16,379 nt of DNA from an uncultured Candidatus Saccharibacteria bacterium (GCA_947097375.1 CAMURE010000004.1:1-16379); one strand, 5' to 3'. Positions 1-7,968 are shown, numbered from the stretch's first letter. Translations and numbers: made by a program. Notes: generated by a model from the letters alone, not told the origin.

Positions 1-2
1 CA

Positions 3-56
3 GCGCGCAAGAAGAAAAAGGCGCAGCGCCAAAACCGCAAAAAGAATCGGAAATAG
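3..56 (+). CDS. C-terminal tail of an upstream gene (partial, very basic)
   Basis: The window opens inside a reading frame that ends at the TAG at 54-56. The visible 17 residues are almost all Lys, Arg, Gln and Asn (ending KKNRK). Such tails are common on membrane insertases, ribosomal or RNA-binding proteins, but the fragment is too short to identify the gene. It lies 33 nt before the M16 peptidase start, and no -10 box is visible between them, so the two may be co-transcribed. The other two frames are also open here, so the frame choice rests on the basic composition and the stop position. Confidence 0.45.
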   Translation, partial: ARKKKKAQRQNRKKNRK

Positions 57-89
57 TCCTAAAACCGGTGGGCAGAGAGCGACAGACAG

Positions 90-1367
90 ATGAAACATAC
101 GGTCAAAGAAATAAAATTGAAAAACGGTGCGAAAGGTCTGTTCATTGATGTGCCGGACGCGACAGTGATGAGCTTTCAGGTGCAGTTTCGGGCGGGCAAC
201 CGCTACGTCCGCGACAAGGATATCTACGAGACGGCGCACATCATGGAGCACATGGCATTCGGGGCGAATGAGAAGTTCCGTTCGGAGCACGCGTATGAGC
301 AGGAGTTTACCAAGAATGGCGCGTACCATAATGCGTTCACCTCTGATTATTCGATGGTGTACGAGGCGGCCTGTGCGGATTTTGAATGGGATCGGATTTT
401 AGAATTACAGCGGCTGGCGATCACCACACCGCGCTTTAACACCGAAGAACTAGAGGCTGAAAAGGGTAATGTTCGGAGCGAGTTGACCGGCTATCTCAAT
501 AACCATAACCGAGTCATGTGGCCGCGGGTGCAGCAAGCGCTGGGTGAGGATATTTTGACGTATAATCAGCGACTGAAAACGATTGATGCGATCACGCTGA
601 AGGATATCAAGGAGCATCATCGGCGGACGCATACGCTCAATAATATGCGGTTTGTGGTGGCTGGTAAGTTGACTGGGCGGATGGCGACGATTCGTGAATC
701 GCTGGAGCAGTGGCAGCTAGAGCCGGGCGAGCGATTTGCCATTCCACGCGATAAACTGTCGAGTGCTGCACCGATTTTTATCCGTCGCAAGGAGGCCTCG
801 AATCTGACATTTGGCTGGTCGATGAATCTGCCGCGTGAGCTGAGCGATGAGGACTCTGATGCTATGGGTTGCTTGGATCATATTTTAACCGGGACGATGA
901 GTTCGCGGATTTTTGGGGCGGCGCGCAAGAAGGGGCTAGCGTATGGCGTGTTCAGTGACACCTCAGTTGGGTTTCATGATTCGGCGTGGGATTTTGGCGG
1001 TCAGGTCAACCTCGAGACGGCAGAGGCACTGTTCGATATCATTGTGCGCGAGCTGCGCCGGGTGCTGAACGGGACGATCACCTCGGAGGATATCGAGAAT
1101 GCCAAGTCGTATGCGCTGGGTCGCTATCAGATGGGGGCGCAAACGGTAGCGCAGGTCAGCAATTTTTATACCGGGCGTTATTTTGCCGATGATTTCGTCA
1201 AGAATTATGAGGGCGTGCCAACGGCAATCTTAGCGGTGACCGCTGACCAAATTGTTCGGGTGGCGCGAGAGTTTTTTGCAGCAAATACCTGGGTGCTTGC
1301 TGGCGTGAGTAGCGGTGATAAAGAACTGCTCGGGCGATTGCAGGGGAAGCTTGAAGGGCTGTTTTAG
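90..1367 (+). CDS. M16 family zinc metallopeptidase (insulinase/processing-peptidase type)
   Basis: 425 residues, the usual size of single-unit M16B peptidases with two related halves. The inverted zinc motif HxxEH is seen at H50-I-M-E53-H54: the two His bind zinc and E53 is the catalytic base. E131 lies 76 residues after H54, the family position of the third zinc ligand, and E124 fits the conserved helper Glu. The second half (about 225-425) is the non-catalytic M16 domain. There is no signal peptide or membrane segment, so it should be cytoplasmic, probably degrading short peptides; the substrate is unknown. Start: ATG at 90, with only a weak purine-rich GAGAG stretch upstream and no clear -10 box, which suits co-transcription with the preceding gene. 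M16B enzymes often come in pairs with an inactive partner; none is visible, though one could lie upstream. Confidence 0.9.
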   Translation: MKHTVKEIKLKNGAKGLFIDVPDATVMSFQVQFRAGNRYVRDKDIYETAHIMEHMAFGANEKFRSEHAYEQEFTKNGAYHNAFTSDYSMVYEAACADFEWDRILELQRLAITTPRFNTEELEAEKGNVRSELTGYLNNHNRVMWPRVQQALGEDILTYNQRLKTIDAITLKDIKEHHRRTHTLNNMRFVVAGKLTGRMATIRESLEQWQLEPGERFAIPRDKLSSAAPIFIRRKEASNLTFGWSMNLPRELSDEDSDAMGCLDHILTGTMSSRIFGAARKKGLAYGVFSDTSVGFHDSAWDFGGQVNLETAEALFDIIVRELRRVLNGTITSEDIENAKSYALGRYQMGAQTVAQVSNFYTGRYFADDFVKNYEGVPTAILAVTADQIVRVAREFFAANTWVLAGVSSGDKELLGRLQGKLEGLF

Positions 1368-1377
1368 TAGTGCTCAA

Positions 1378-1386
1378 TGCTATAAT
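1378..1386 (+). promoter_or_regulatory. Extended -10 promoter of murD, predicted leaderless
   Basis: A perfect extended -10 (TGCTATAAT) lies just after the M16 stop and ends 6 nt before the murD ATG at 1393. Transcription would begin at about the A of the ATG, leaving no leader. No good -35 is seen, as is usual for extended -10 promoters. Confidence 0.75.
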
Positions 1387-1392
1387 AAACCT

Positions 1393-2754
1393 ATGAAGAT
1401 CATCATCGCTGGCTATGGCCTTGAGGGTATATCAAGTTTGAGATATTTTCGGCAGGTTTTTCCTGATGCTGAATTTGTGATTGCTGACCAGAAAGCGGTC
1501 GAGAATGTGCCAGATGGCGTGGCGGTGCGGACTGGCGAGTCGGTGTTTGCCGAGCAACTGCAGGATGCCGATATGGTGGTGCGAGCACCGAGCGTGCCGC
1601 CACGACTGCTCAAGACGTCGGGCAAAATATGGTCGGCGACCAATGAGTTTTTCGACAAATGTCCAGCACCGATTATTGGCGTGACGGGGACGAAAGGCAA
1701 GGGTACGACTTGTAGTCTGATCGCGGCGATCTTGCGGGCGGCTGGTCAGACAGTGCATCTGGTTGGCAATATCGGTGTGCCGGCACTGGATGCGCTGCCA
1801 AATATCACAAAGGACGACTTCGTTGTGTACGAACTATCGAGTTTTCAGCTGTGGGATCTCGAGAAATCGCCGACCATTGCTGTGGTATTGATGATCGAGC
1901 CGGACCATTTGGAGGTGCATGCGGACTTTGCCGAGTACCTCGACGCCAAGAAAAATATTCATCGTCACCAGCGGGATGGTATATGTTTATATCACCCAAC
2001 GAATAAATACTCACGGGAGGTAGCCGCCACGCCACTTGATAGGCCGTTGTATGGGTGTGACTGTGAGACATGTAGCGAATACTGCGGGGATGATGAGTTA
2101 AATTTTGCGTACCGCTATGCCGTTCCTGACGATGATCAGGTGTATGTCCGGGATGGCTACTTTTGCGTACAAGATCGGCGGATTTGTCGCATCGATCATT
2201 TGCGGCTACCGGGCGCACACAATCTCGAGAATGCCTGTGCGGCGATGAGCGCGGTGACAGAATTGCCGATTACAGTGACTGACGAGCAGTATGCGGCTGG
2301 ATTAGAGAGCTTCACGGGACTGCCGCATCGATTGAAATTCGTTGCTGAGAAAAACGGTGTGAAGTATTATGATGACAGCATCGCTACCACGCCGGGCAGT
2401 GCCATCGCGGCGCTGCGGGCGTTTGAAGCGCCGAAAGTGCTGATCGTCGGCGGGTATGACAAGGGGGCGGATTATGATGAAATGGCCACGGAGATTGCCA
2501 AACAAACGGTGCGGGCGGTGATCATTATCGGGGCGAATGCAGCAAAGATTGAGCAGTCACTGCATCAAGCATCGGTGACGGCGACAACAGTGGTGCTCGG
2601 TCAGACAACGATGGTGGATATCGTTGCCCAAGCCAATCAATTATCTCGCCCGGGTGATGTTGTCATCCTCAGCCCAGCGGCCGCCAGCTTTGGCATGTTT
2701 AAAAATTACGTCGACCGCGGCGAGCAATTTGTGGCGGCGGTGGAGAAACTTTAG
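1393..2754 (+). CDS. murD: UDP-N-acetylmuramoyl-L-alanine--D-glutamate ligase (MurD)
   Basis: Adds D-glutamate to UDP-MurNAc-L-Ala using ATP, in the cytoplasm, during peptidoglycan precursor synthesis. 453 residues, a typical length. An N-terminal Rossmann-like UDP-binding domain (1-95) is followed by the ATP loop GTKGKGTT (99-106), ELSSFQ (147-152), DHLEVH (171-176), the Lys pair at 186-187 that includes the normally carbamylated Lys, GAHNLEN, the ligand-domain DSIATTP, and near the C-terminus SPAAASF followed by FKNY and DRGEQF. The DSIATTP form differs slightly from the common DSKATN. An odd cysteine cluster, [10 protein letters not shown], occurs at about 224-233 in the central domain. 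Start ATG 1393 is chosen because a -10 box ends 6 nt upstream and the protein then opens with the dinucleotide-fold strand KIIIAGYG; the frame extends upstream to 1315 but that would place the promoter inside the gene. Its 3' end overlaps convergent hpt by 4 nt. Confidence 0.95.
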   Translation: MKIIIAGYGLEGISSLRYFRQVFPDAEFVIADQKAVENVPDGVAVRTGESVFAEQLQDADMVVRAPSVPPRLLKTSGKIWSATNEFFDKCPAPIIGVTGTKGKGTTCSLIAAILRAAGQTVHLVGNIGVPALDALPNITKDDFVVYELSSFQLWDLEKSPTIAVVLMIEPDHLEVHADFAEYLDAKKNIHRHQRDGICLYHPTNKYSREVAATPLDRPLYGCDCETCSEYCGDDELNFAYRYAVPDDDQVYVRDGYFCVQDRRICRIDHLRLPGAHNLENACAAMSAVTELPITVTDEQYAAGLESFTGLPHRLKFVAEKNGVKYYDDSIATTPGSAIAALRAFEAPKVLIVGGYDKGADYDEMATEIAKQTVRAVIIIGANAAKIEQSLHQASVTATTVVLGQTTMVDIVAQANQLSRPGDVVILSPAAASFGMFKNYVDRGEQFVAAVEKL

Positions 2755-3290
2755 CCCTGATATACCTCAGGCTTCAACACCCCAATATACGGTAGATTCC
2801 GGTATTGTTGGCGGAAATCTAGGCCGTAGCCGACGACGAATTCGTTAGGGACGGACAGGCCGACGTAATCGGCGGTAACGTTGGCGATACGTCGTTCGGG
2901 CTTGTCGAGTAGTGAGCAGACTTTGACTGAGGCCACACCGCGACCAGAGAATAATTCTAGCAATTTTTCTAGCGTTCGGCCGGTATCGACGATGTCTTCG
3001 ACCAACAAAATATGTCGCCCAGTAACGTCACTATCAATGTCTTTGAGAATGGTGACCGCGCCGGATGATTCGGTCGCGTCGCCGTAGCTAGAGACGTCAA
3101 TGAAATCGATTTCCATATAGCAATCCATGGCGCGCACCAGATCGATCATAAACGGTGCCGCACCGCGCAGGACGCCGATGACCAGCGGATTCTTGTCGCG
3201 GTATGCGTTAGTCAGCTCCCGACCCAGCCGCGCCACCGCGTCATTAATTTGTTCAGTAGTTATGAGGATGGTAGCGATGTCTTGATTCAT
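2751..3290 (-). CDS. hpt: Hypoxanthine(-guanine) phosphoribosyltransferase
   Basis: Purine salvage: transfers the phosphoribosyl group of PRPP to hypoxanthine or guanine, giving IMP or GMP. 179 residues, the usual bacterial length. The PRPP loop is [12 protein letters not shown] (96-107) with catalytic Asp about 102; LRGAAPFM (41-48) is the pyrophosphate-binding loop; VSSYGD (66-71) is the flexible loop; DKPERR (129-134) carries the purine-contacting Lys; the C-terminal GYGLDF and [15 protein letters not shown] segments are classic for the family. Cytoplasmic. It stands convergent to murD, with its TAA stop sharing bases with the murD TAG. No terminator hairpin is seen between the two, so the transcripts probably read into each other. 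Start ATG at 3290, 6 nt behind an extended -10. Confidence 0.95.
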   Translation of the reverse strand: MNQDIATILITTEQINDAVARLGRELTNAYRDKNPLVIGVLRGAAPFMIDLVRAMDCYMEIDFIDVSSYGDATESSGAVTILKDIDSDVTGRHILLVEDIVDTGRTLEKLLELFSGRGVASVKVCSLLDKPERRIANVTADYVGLSVPNEFVVGYGLDFRQQYRNLPYIGVLKPEVYQG

Positions 3291-3296
3291 AGGGGT

Positions 3297-3305
3297 AGTA
3301 TAACA
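3297..3305 (-). promoter_or_regulatory. Extended -10 promoter of hpt, predicted leaderless
   Basis: On the minus strand the sequence reads TGTTATACT and ends 6 nt before the hpt ATG. No convincing -35 is present. The spacing predicts transcription starting at about the start codon. Confidence 0.7.
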
Positions 3306-3342
3306 TGTTTTGTGTTGATAGAGGGGGTGATTATGGATATGC

Positions 3343-3371
3343 TTGCGAAAGGTTGAGGCTAAGGATATACT
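3343..3371 (+). promoter_or_regulatory. Promoter of the small hypothetical gene (-35 TTGCGA, -10 TATACT)
   Basis: TTGCGA at 3343-3348 and TATACT at 3366-3371 are 17 nt apart, the ideal sigma-70-like spacing. The start site would be near 3378, about 9 nt before an ATG at 3387. This promoter lies far from the only start in the intact frame (TTG 3458), which supports an upstream true start. Confidence 0.6.
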
Positions 3372-3386
3372 GGCAGAAAAGATAAG

Positions 3387-3457
3387 ATGGAGTTTGTTGT
3401 GGAGAAATAGGCATAGGGGAAAGTGGTGATATCAAACAGGATAGTGGCGATGATAAG
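3387..3457 (+). other. Probable N-terminal coding part of the next gene, separated by a 1-nt frameshift
   Basis: ATG 3387 follows the promoter by 15 nt but reads only seven codons (MEFVVEK) before TAG at 3408-3410. Adding one A to the AAA run at 3405-3407 fuses this start in frame to the downstream reading frame, which is open back to here, giving a natural-looking acidic N-terminus (including GESGD and DSGDDK) and a protein of about 148 residues. Either the gene carries a real frameshift or the sequence has a homopolymer error. Confidence 0.5.
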
Positions 3458-3832
3458 TTGCAATTTAAGGATACTCCGGAGTTGCGGGCAGGGCTATCTA
3501 CTATTTTGAGGGATTATTATCCGTCTTTTGCTGAGGATATTCTCAATAATGATGAACTCCACGAAGTTTATCTAAAGATAGAGTATTACCTTAGTGAAAC
3601 CAATTCACTTATCCAAAAGTATGATGAGTTTACAGGGACTATGATGACTGCGACATCTCTGAATATTATGGATCTCGAGCATAAGGTACATGAATTGACA
3701 GCATATGCAGCGTATAAAGGGATACTATTAAAGCAACAGCTCGACCACCTTCTGTTAGCTAGACAGAAATTAAGGGAAGCTGCCATAACCGGTGAAAGCA
3801 ATCCGGATGTAACTTCTTCAACCGTTATATAG
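3458..3832 (+). CDS. Hypothetical small helical protein (N-terminus probably upstream)
   Basis: I do not recognise this protein. The uninterrupted frame yields 124 residues from a TTG with no Shine-Dalgarno, so the listed start is doubtful and the true one is probably ATG 3387 across a frameshift. The protein is predicted to be mostly alpha-helical, rich in Leu, Glu, Tyr and Lys, with no membrane segment or signal peptide and no recognisable catalytic motif. The C-terminal 15 residues are Ser/Thr-rich and probably disordered. Base use is clearly more AT-rich than in its neighbours, which may point to recent acquisition or weak expression. It has its own promoter and is flanked by divergently transcribed hpt and co-directional prfB, and is not obviously in an operon with either. 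Confidence 0.6.
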   Translation: MQFKDTPELRAGLSTILRDYYPSFAEDILNNDELHEVYLKIEYYLSETNSLIQKYDEFTGTMMTATSLNIMDLEHKVHELTAYAAYKGILLKQQLDHLLLARQKLREAAITGESNPDVTSSTVI

Positions 3833-3862
3833 ATGTGTTTATCTTTCATGCACACCGATATC

Positions 3863-3871
3863 TGCTAAAAT
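3863..3871 (+). promoter_or_regulatory. Extended -10 promoter of prfB, predicted leaderless
   Basis: TGCTAAAAT ends 6 nt before the prfB ATG at 3878. The -35 region is weak (TTTCAT at about 3844). Same arrangement as for murD and ftsE. Confidence 0.7.
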
Positions 3872-3877
3872 ATATCC

Positions 3878-4957
3878 ATGCAACCACTCAAAAAACGCAT
3901 CCAAACCCTGCGATCAGAAGTAGAACAGGCCAAGGCGGCGCTGGATTTTGCGGCGCTGGAGCAGGAGCTGGCGGTGCTGGATGAGCGGCTTAACCAGCCG
4001 GAAATTTGGCATAATCCGGACGAGGCGCAGGCGCTGGCCAAAAAGGCGGCTAGCTTGCACCAGACAGTTGAGCCGTGGCAGACGCTGGGGGTGCAGCTGG
4101 CGGATATCGCTGAGTTGATGGAGCTGGGCGATGACGATTTACTGCCGGAGTTTGAAGCGCAGGTGGCGGCACTGGAGCAGGAGTTTACTCAGCGCAAGAC
4201 CGATTTATTATTCAGCGGCCCGTACGACAACCGTGAGGCAGTGGTGCGGATTTCGGCTGGCGTAGGCGGGCTGGATGCCCAGGACTTTGCGGCGATGCTG
4301 GAGCGGATGTATCTGCGCTGGGCGGAGAAGTCGGGGATGAAAGCCGATACGCTGGAGCGCTCGATCAATGATGATGCGGGGATAAAGACGGCGGTGCTAG
4401 AGATTTCTGGGCCGTTTGCCTATGGAAAATTACGCTCAGAGAACGGCGTGCATCGGCTGGTGCGCCTCAGCCCGTTTAATGCTGATAATTTGCGCCAGAC
4501 TAGCTTTGCGCTGGTGGAGGTATTGCCAAAGATTGATACGCCGGATGAAATTGCGATTGACCCGAGTGATTTGAGGATTGATGTCTATCGTTCGGGCGGC
4601 AAGGGCGGCCAGGGCGTGAACACTACTGATTCGGCGGTGCGAGTGACGCACGTGCCTACGGGAATCACGGTGGCGATTCAGAACGAGCGCTCGCAGATTC
4701 AGAATAAAGAGACAGCGCTGAAGATTTTGCGCTCCAAGTTGCTGGCGATGAAGCTGGAGCAACACGCCGAAACCCTGTCTGACCTCAGAGCCGGCGAGTC
4801 AGCCAACTGGGGTAGCCAGATCAGAAATTATGTCCTGCATCCGTATACGCTGGTCAAGGATACTCGCACCAAGCACGAAAATCGCAACGCCCAGGGCGTG
4901 CTGGATGGCGATATCGATGAGTTCATGACGGCTTATTTGCGTGAGTCGCGCGGCTGA
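3878..4957 (+). CDS. prfB: Peptide chain release factor 2
   Basis: Recognises UGA and UAA stop codons on the ribosome and triggers peptide release. 359 residues. The class-2 discriminator tripeptide SPF is at 198-200 and the catalytic GGQ at 243-245 within SGGKGGQGVNTTDSAVR. The N-terminal helical domain occupies about 1-100. SPF (rather than PxT) marks it as RF2 and not RF1. The frame is continuous from ATG 3878: there is no internal UGA and no CUUUGA slippery site, so the programmed +1 frameshift that controls RF2 in many bacteria is absent here. The gene itself ends in UGA. prfB directly before ftsEX is a conserved arrangement in many bacteria. There is no Shine-Dalgarno; a -10 box lies 6 nt before the start. 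Confidence 0.96.
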   Translation: MQPLKKRIQTLRSEVEQAKAALDFAALEQELAVLDERLNQPEIWHNPDEAQALAKKAASLHQTVEPWQTLGVQLADIAELMELGDDDLLPEFEAQVAALEQEFTQRKTDLLFSGPYDNREAVVRISAGVGGLDAQDFAAMLERMYLRWAEKSGMKADTLERSINDDAGIKTAVLEISGPFAYGKLRSENGVHRLVRLSPFNADNLRQTSFALVEVLPKIDTPDEIAIDPSDLRIDVYRSGGKGGQGVNTTDSAVRVTHVPTGITVAIQNERSQIQNKETALKILRSKLLAMKLEQHAETLSDLRAGESANWGSQIRNYVLHPYTLVKDTRTKHENRNAQGVLDGDIDEFMTAYLRESRG

Positions 4958-5001
4958 CGGAAGGGGTTCTCTAGCGCCTATTCGCACCATCCCAAAAAAT
5001 C

Positions 5002-5010
5002 TGCTATACT
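5002..5010 (+). promoter_or_regulatory. Extended -10 promoter of ftsEX, fixes the ftsE start
   Basis: TGCTATACT ends at 5010. An ATG at 5012 lies only 1 nt behind it and could not be in the transcript, whereas ATG 5018 lies 7 nt behind, the expected start-site position. The 60-nt prfB-ftsE gap therefore contains a promoter of its own. Confidence 0.7.
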
Positions 5011-5017
5011 AATGGCA

Positions 5018-5701
5018 ATGATTTTGTTAGATAGGGTTACCAAAACATATGGCAAGGACAACAAGCCGGCCTTGAACCGGGTGAGTGTTCATGTCAAGCC
5101 GGGCGAGTTCGTGATTTTGGTCGGGACATCGGGAGCGGGGAAGTCGACGCTACTCAAGCTACTCACCCGCGAGGAAAAGCCAACTGGCGGCAAGATTGTT
5201 GTTGGCGGCATTGATTATGACACGCTCAAGGACAAGCATATCCCGCTGCTCAGGCGCAAAATCGGCGTGGTGTTTCAGGATTTCAAACTTTTGCCAAACC
5301 GGACGGTGTTTGAGAACGTGGCCTTCGCGCTGGAGATTGCCGGTATGACCAATCGTGAGATCAAATCAACGGTGCCAAAGGTGATTGAGCTAGTGGGCCT
5401 AAAAGGCAAGGAAAAGAATTTCCCGAACCAGCTGTCTGGCGGTGAGCGCCAGCGAGTGGCGATCGCCAGAGCAGTGGTGCGCCAGCCAAAGATTTTGATC
5501 GCCGATGAGCCGACAGGTAACCTTGATCCAAAGCACAGCTGGGATATCGTGCGGCTGCTGGAAAAGATTAATAAATATGGCACCACAGTGCTGCTGACGA
5601 CGCACAATGTTGATATCGTCAATAAGCTCAAACGCCGGGTGATCACCATTGACCATGGTAAAATCACCTCTGATCAAGCCAAGGGGAGTTACAAGCAATG
5701 A
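5018..5701 (+). CDS. ftsE: Cell division ATP-binding protein FtsE
   Basis: Cytoplasmic ATPase of the FtsEX complex, which signals through the membrane to activate peptidoglycan hydrolases at the division site. 227 residues. Walker A GTSGAGKST (37-45), Q-loop Q87, signature LSGGERQR (139-146), Walker B ILIADEP (159-165) and H-loop His196 (TTHN) are all intact, so ATP hydrolysis is expected. The N-terminus MILLDRVTKTYG matches FtsE well and supports ATG 5018 over 5012. Its stop overlaps the ftsX start as ATGA, indicating translational coupling and equal production. The next gene after ftsX encodes the likely hydrolase partner. Confidence 0.95.
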   Translation: MILLDRVTKTYGKDNKPALNRVSVHVKPGEFVILVGTSGAGKSTLLKLLTREEKPTGGKIVVGGIDYDTLKDKHIPLLRRKIGVVFQDFKLLPNRTVFENVAFALEIAGMTNREIKSTVPKVIELVGLKGKEKNFPNQLSGGERQRVAIARAVVRQPKILIADEPTGNLDPKHSWDIVRLLEKINKYGTTVLLTTHNVDIVNKLKRRVITIDHGKITSDQAKGSYKQ

Positions 5702-6699
5702 CCGATATTTCACGTAAAGCCGCCGCCAAGGCGCGCGTTGATCCCAAAGTCCTCAAGCGCACGCGGCAGCGTCGCCGTCGGGTGCTGACGTTCTGGCGGA
5801 TGTGCCGGTATGGTATCAATAACTTTAGCCGCAACACGTGGTTGACGATTGCAGCGACTGCGGTGATGGCGGTGACGCTATTGATCATCGCCCTCACTAT
5901 AGCCGCCCGCCAAGTACTGGTTGACTCGGTCGATACAATTTCACGCAAGGCAGATATGTCAATTTTCCTCAAAGGATCAACCGAGCAAAAGGTGATTGAT
6001 GAGTTGATATCGCGCCTGAGTAAGCTCCACAATGTCGAAAAGGTAACGTATATTTCAGCAGAGCAGGCACGGCAAGAACAGATTGAGCAGCACAAGAATG
6101 ACCCAGCGTTTCTTGAGGCGATCAAAGAATCAAGCAATGAGATGCCAGCGTCGCTTCGGGCTTCGCTCAAGGATTTGAACGACCAGCGACCACTGATTGA
6201 GTTTACCAAGCATGATGAACTGTACAAAAAGCATAAAGATCCGACCAAGGAGCCGTCATTCATCGGCGATCGGCGTGAGGCGATCAACGCCATCGGTGAT
6301 TGGGTGCGGTTTGCTAGTATCGCCGGCTCGATTGCTACGGTGGTGTTCGTAGTGATTTCGTCGCTGGTGGTGTTTAACACCATCAGGATGGCAATTTTTA
6401 ACCGCAAAGATGAGATCCAGATGATGAAGCTGATCGGTGCTGATCGCGGGTTTATCCGTGGGCCATTTATCGTCGAGGCGGTTATGTATGGATTTATCGC
6501 GGCACTGGTGGCCTCAGGAGTTGGGTATCTGTTGTTGTTCTCGGCACACGACAAGCTGGCGGTACGGCTGCCGATGGATAATTTGATGAACATTAGCACG
6601 GTGTATGCCGGATTGGTGGTGTTAGCAATGATTATGATTGGTGCGCTGATAGGTATCGTCTCGTCATTGATCGCAACGCGGAAGTACTTAAAATTATAA
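5698..6699 (+). CDS. ftsX: Cell division protein FtsX
   Basis: Membrane subunit of FtsEX. 333 residues. A basic cytoplasmic N-terminus (about 1-48, with an Arg run near 21-28) is followed by TM1 (49-70), a large extracellular domain (71-204), TM2 (205-228), TM3 (257-281) and TM4 (302-325): the standard four-helix topology. EIQMMKLIGA (239-248), after TM2, is the conserved cytoplasmic segment that contacts FtsE. In Gram-positive relatives the extracellular loop binds the coiled coil of a CHAP or NlpC/P60 hydrolase; such a coiled-coil CHAP protein is encoded 82 nt downstream. The start overlaps the ftsE stop (ATGA). No terminator follows, so read-through into the hydrolase gene is possible in addition to that gene's own promoter. 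Confidence 0.93.
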   Translation: MTDISRKAAAKARVDPKVLKRTRQRRRRVLTFWRMCRYGINNFSRNTWLTIAATAVMAVTLLIIALTIAARQVLVDSVDTISRKADMSIFLKGSTEQKVIDELISRLSKLHNVEKVTYISAEQARQEQIEQHKNDPAFLEAIKESSNEMPASLRASLKDLNDQRPLIEFTKHDELYKKHKDPTKEPSFIGDRREAINAIGDWVRFASIAGSIATVVFVVISSLVVFNTIRMAIFNRKDEIQMMKLIGADRGFIRGPFIVEAVMYGFIAALVASGVGYLLLFSAHDKLAVRLPMDNLMNISTVYAGLVVLAMIMIGALIGIVSSLIATRKYLKL

Positions 6700-6743
6700 G
6701 TTATTTCGCCGCTGACCCCTGAAGATTTACTGAGCCAAGACGC

Positions 6744-6773
6744 TTGACGCTCATATGTCGCTTGTGCTAAAAT
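6744..6773 (+). promoter_or_regulatory. Promoter of the CHAP hydrolase gene (TTGACG, 18 nt, TGCTAAAAT)
   Basis: TTGACG at 6744-6749 and TAAAAT at 6768-6773 are 18 nt apart, and TG at 6765-6766 makes the -10 extended. It ends 8 nt before ATG 6782 and overlaps an upstream in-frame ATG at 6755, which therefore cannot be the start from this promoter. Confidence 0.75.
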
Positions 6774-6781
6774 GGAAAGCA

Positions 6782-7915
6782 ATGAAGATACGGTCCACCA
6801 CACCAGTTTCGACATCACGAGCCACACGGGCAGCTCTCGTGGCGGTTAGTGTTGTTGTTTTGGGCGCTGGCATATTCCAGCTCGGCCCACACGTATTCGC
6901 GCGTGACTATGACGCGGAGATTGATGCTCTCAACCGACAGGCGCAGCAGGCGCAGAACGAGGCTGATCGCCTCGGGACGATGGCGGCGACGTTGGAGGAG
7001 GAGCTGGGGCGCATCAATGCACAGATTGATTCGATCCGAGCGGAAATTGCCAAAAGTCAGCAAAAGCACGACACATTGGTTGCAGAAATTGCCAAGAACA
7101 AGCTGGCGATTGAAAAAAACCGCAAGGTCATGGGTAAAATCTTGTCAGATATTTATCTTGATGATCAGATTTCACCACTCGAGATGCTGGCTAGCTCCAA
7201 ATCAATCGGTGATTATGTCGATAAGCAGGAGCAGCGCAGTAGCCTACGGCTGTCACTGAATGACAAGATCAAGGAAATCAAGGCGCTGCAGGCCAAATTA
7301 GAAGAGAATAAAAAGTCAGTTGAGAATGTACTCAGGGATCAGAAGGCCCAGCAATCACAACTGGCGTCCAAGCAGGCAGAGCAGGCCAAGTTGGTTAACG
7401 ACACCAAGAACGACCAGAATGCCTACGCGGCTCTTGCGACGCAGCGAAATAACCAGGCGGCGAAACTGCGCGAAGAGCAGGCGGCGGCTAACCGGCGAGC
7501 ACTTGGTGGCGTATCAATCCCGGGGGGCATCCCGGGCGGTGGTGGCTATCCGGGGGTCTGGGCAAATGCACCGTTGGATGCGTACGTTGACCCATGGGGA
7601 TTGTATACGCGTGAGTGTGTGAGCTATGTGGCGTGGAAGATTCACAGTACCGGTCGGTTTGTGCCGCACTTTGGTGGTGCAGGCAATGCTAATCAGTGGC
7701 CGTCAACAACGGCACGATATGGTATTTCGAATGGTTCAACACCAAAGGTCGGGTCAGCAGCAGTTATGAATGTTGGCTATTATGGCCATGTGATGTACGT
7801 TGAGTCAGTCAATGGCAATGGCACGATTACGGTCAGTGATTATAACTTAGCATGGGACGGGTTGTATCGGAAATATACGCGTCCAGCCTCAGGCTTAACA
7901 TACATATACTTTTAG
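6782..7915 (+). CDS. Secreted coiled-coil CHAP-domain peptidoglycan hydrolase (PcsB-like)
   Basis: Likely cuts peptidoglycan during division when activated by FtsEX. 377 residues from ATG 6782. Signal peptide: positive N-terminus, hydrophobic core about 17-35, probable cleavage after VFA (38-40). A long coiled coil (about 42-238, many Gln, Glu, Lys and Ala) leads to a Gly/Pro-rich hinge (242-258) and a C-terminal CHAP domain. The catalytic Cys is in RECVSY (Cys279) and the His in GHVMY (His336), with VSDYN (351-355) giving the third polar residue. This order is that of streptococcal PcsB, the hydrolase gated by FtsEX, and the gene sits directly after ftsX. An earlier start at 6755 is rejected because it overlaps the promoter and would put extra residues ahead of the signal peptide. 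Amidase or endopeptidase specificity cannot be told from sequence. Confidence 0.9.
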   Translation: MKIRSTTPVSTSRATRAALVAVSVVVLGAGIFQLGPHVFARDYDAEIDALNRQAQQAQNEADRLGTMAATLEEELGRINAQIDSIRAEIAKSQQKHDTLVAEIAKNKLAIEKNRKVMGKILSDIYLDDQISPLEMLASSKSIGDYVDKQEQRSSLRLSLNDKIKEIKALQAKLEENKKSVENVLRDQKAQQSQLASKQAEQAKLVNDTKNDQNAYAALATQRNNQAAKLREEQAAANRRALGGVSIPGGIPGGGGYPGVWANAPLDAYVDPWGLYTRECVSYVAWKIHSTGRFVPHFGGAGNANQWPSTTARYGISNGSTPKVGSAAVMNVGYYGHVMYVESVNGNGTITVSDYNLAWDGLYRKYTRPASGLTYIYF

Positions 7916-7934
7916 TAGCATAATAAACGAACAA

Positions 7935-7959
7935 GACCCTCGCATCAGCGGGGGTTTTT
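7935..7959 (+). terminator. Rho-independent terminator after the CHAP gene
   Basis: A 7-bp stem CCCTCGC / GCGGGGG (7937-7943 with 7948-7954, one T-G wobble) and a 4-nt loop ATCA are followed by TTTTT (7955-7959). It closes the ftsEX-CHAP block and stands only 3 nt before the -10 box of the next gene. Confidence 0.8.
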
Positions 7960-7962
7960 GTG

Positions 7963-7968
7963 TACAAT
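7963..7968 (+). promoter_or_regulatory. -10 box (TACAAT) of the S41 protease gene, predicted leaderless
   Basis: TACAAT ends 6 nt before ATG 7975. It is the one -10 of this type in the window without a correctly spaced TGN extension (TG is directly adjacent). Its -35 region would fall inside the preceding terminator stem and no consensus is seen there. Confidence 0.55.

Noticed and set aside
2756..2771. Inverted repeat CCTGA / TCAGG at the murD-hpt junction as a terminator
   Set aside because: Short stem, no T-tract on either strand, and it lies within the hpt coding end.
5012..5017. ATG at 5012 as the ftsE start
   Set aside because: It lies 1 nt behind the -10 box and could not be in the mRNA from that promoter; ATG 5018 gives the canonical FtsE N-terminus.
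4955..5701. UGA recoding (as in some other CPR lineages)
   Set aside because: prfB and ftsE end in UGA at the expected lengths and an intact RF2 is encoded, so UGA is a stop here.
5664..6827. Long minus-strand open frame opposite ftsX
   Set aside because: It mirrors ftsX codons, has no initiation signals and low-complexity Ser/Ile/Thr composition typical of antisense shadows.
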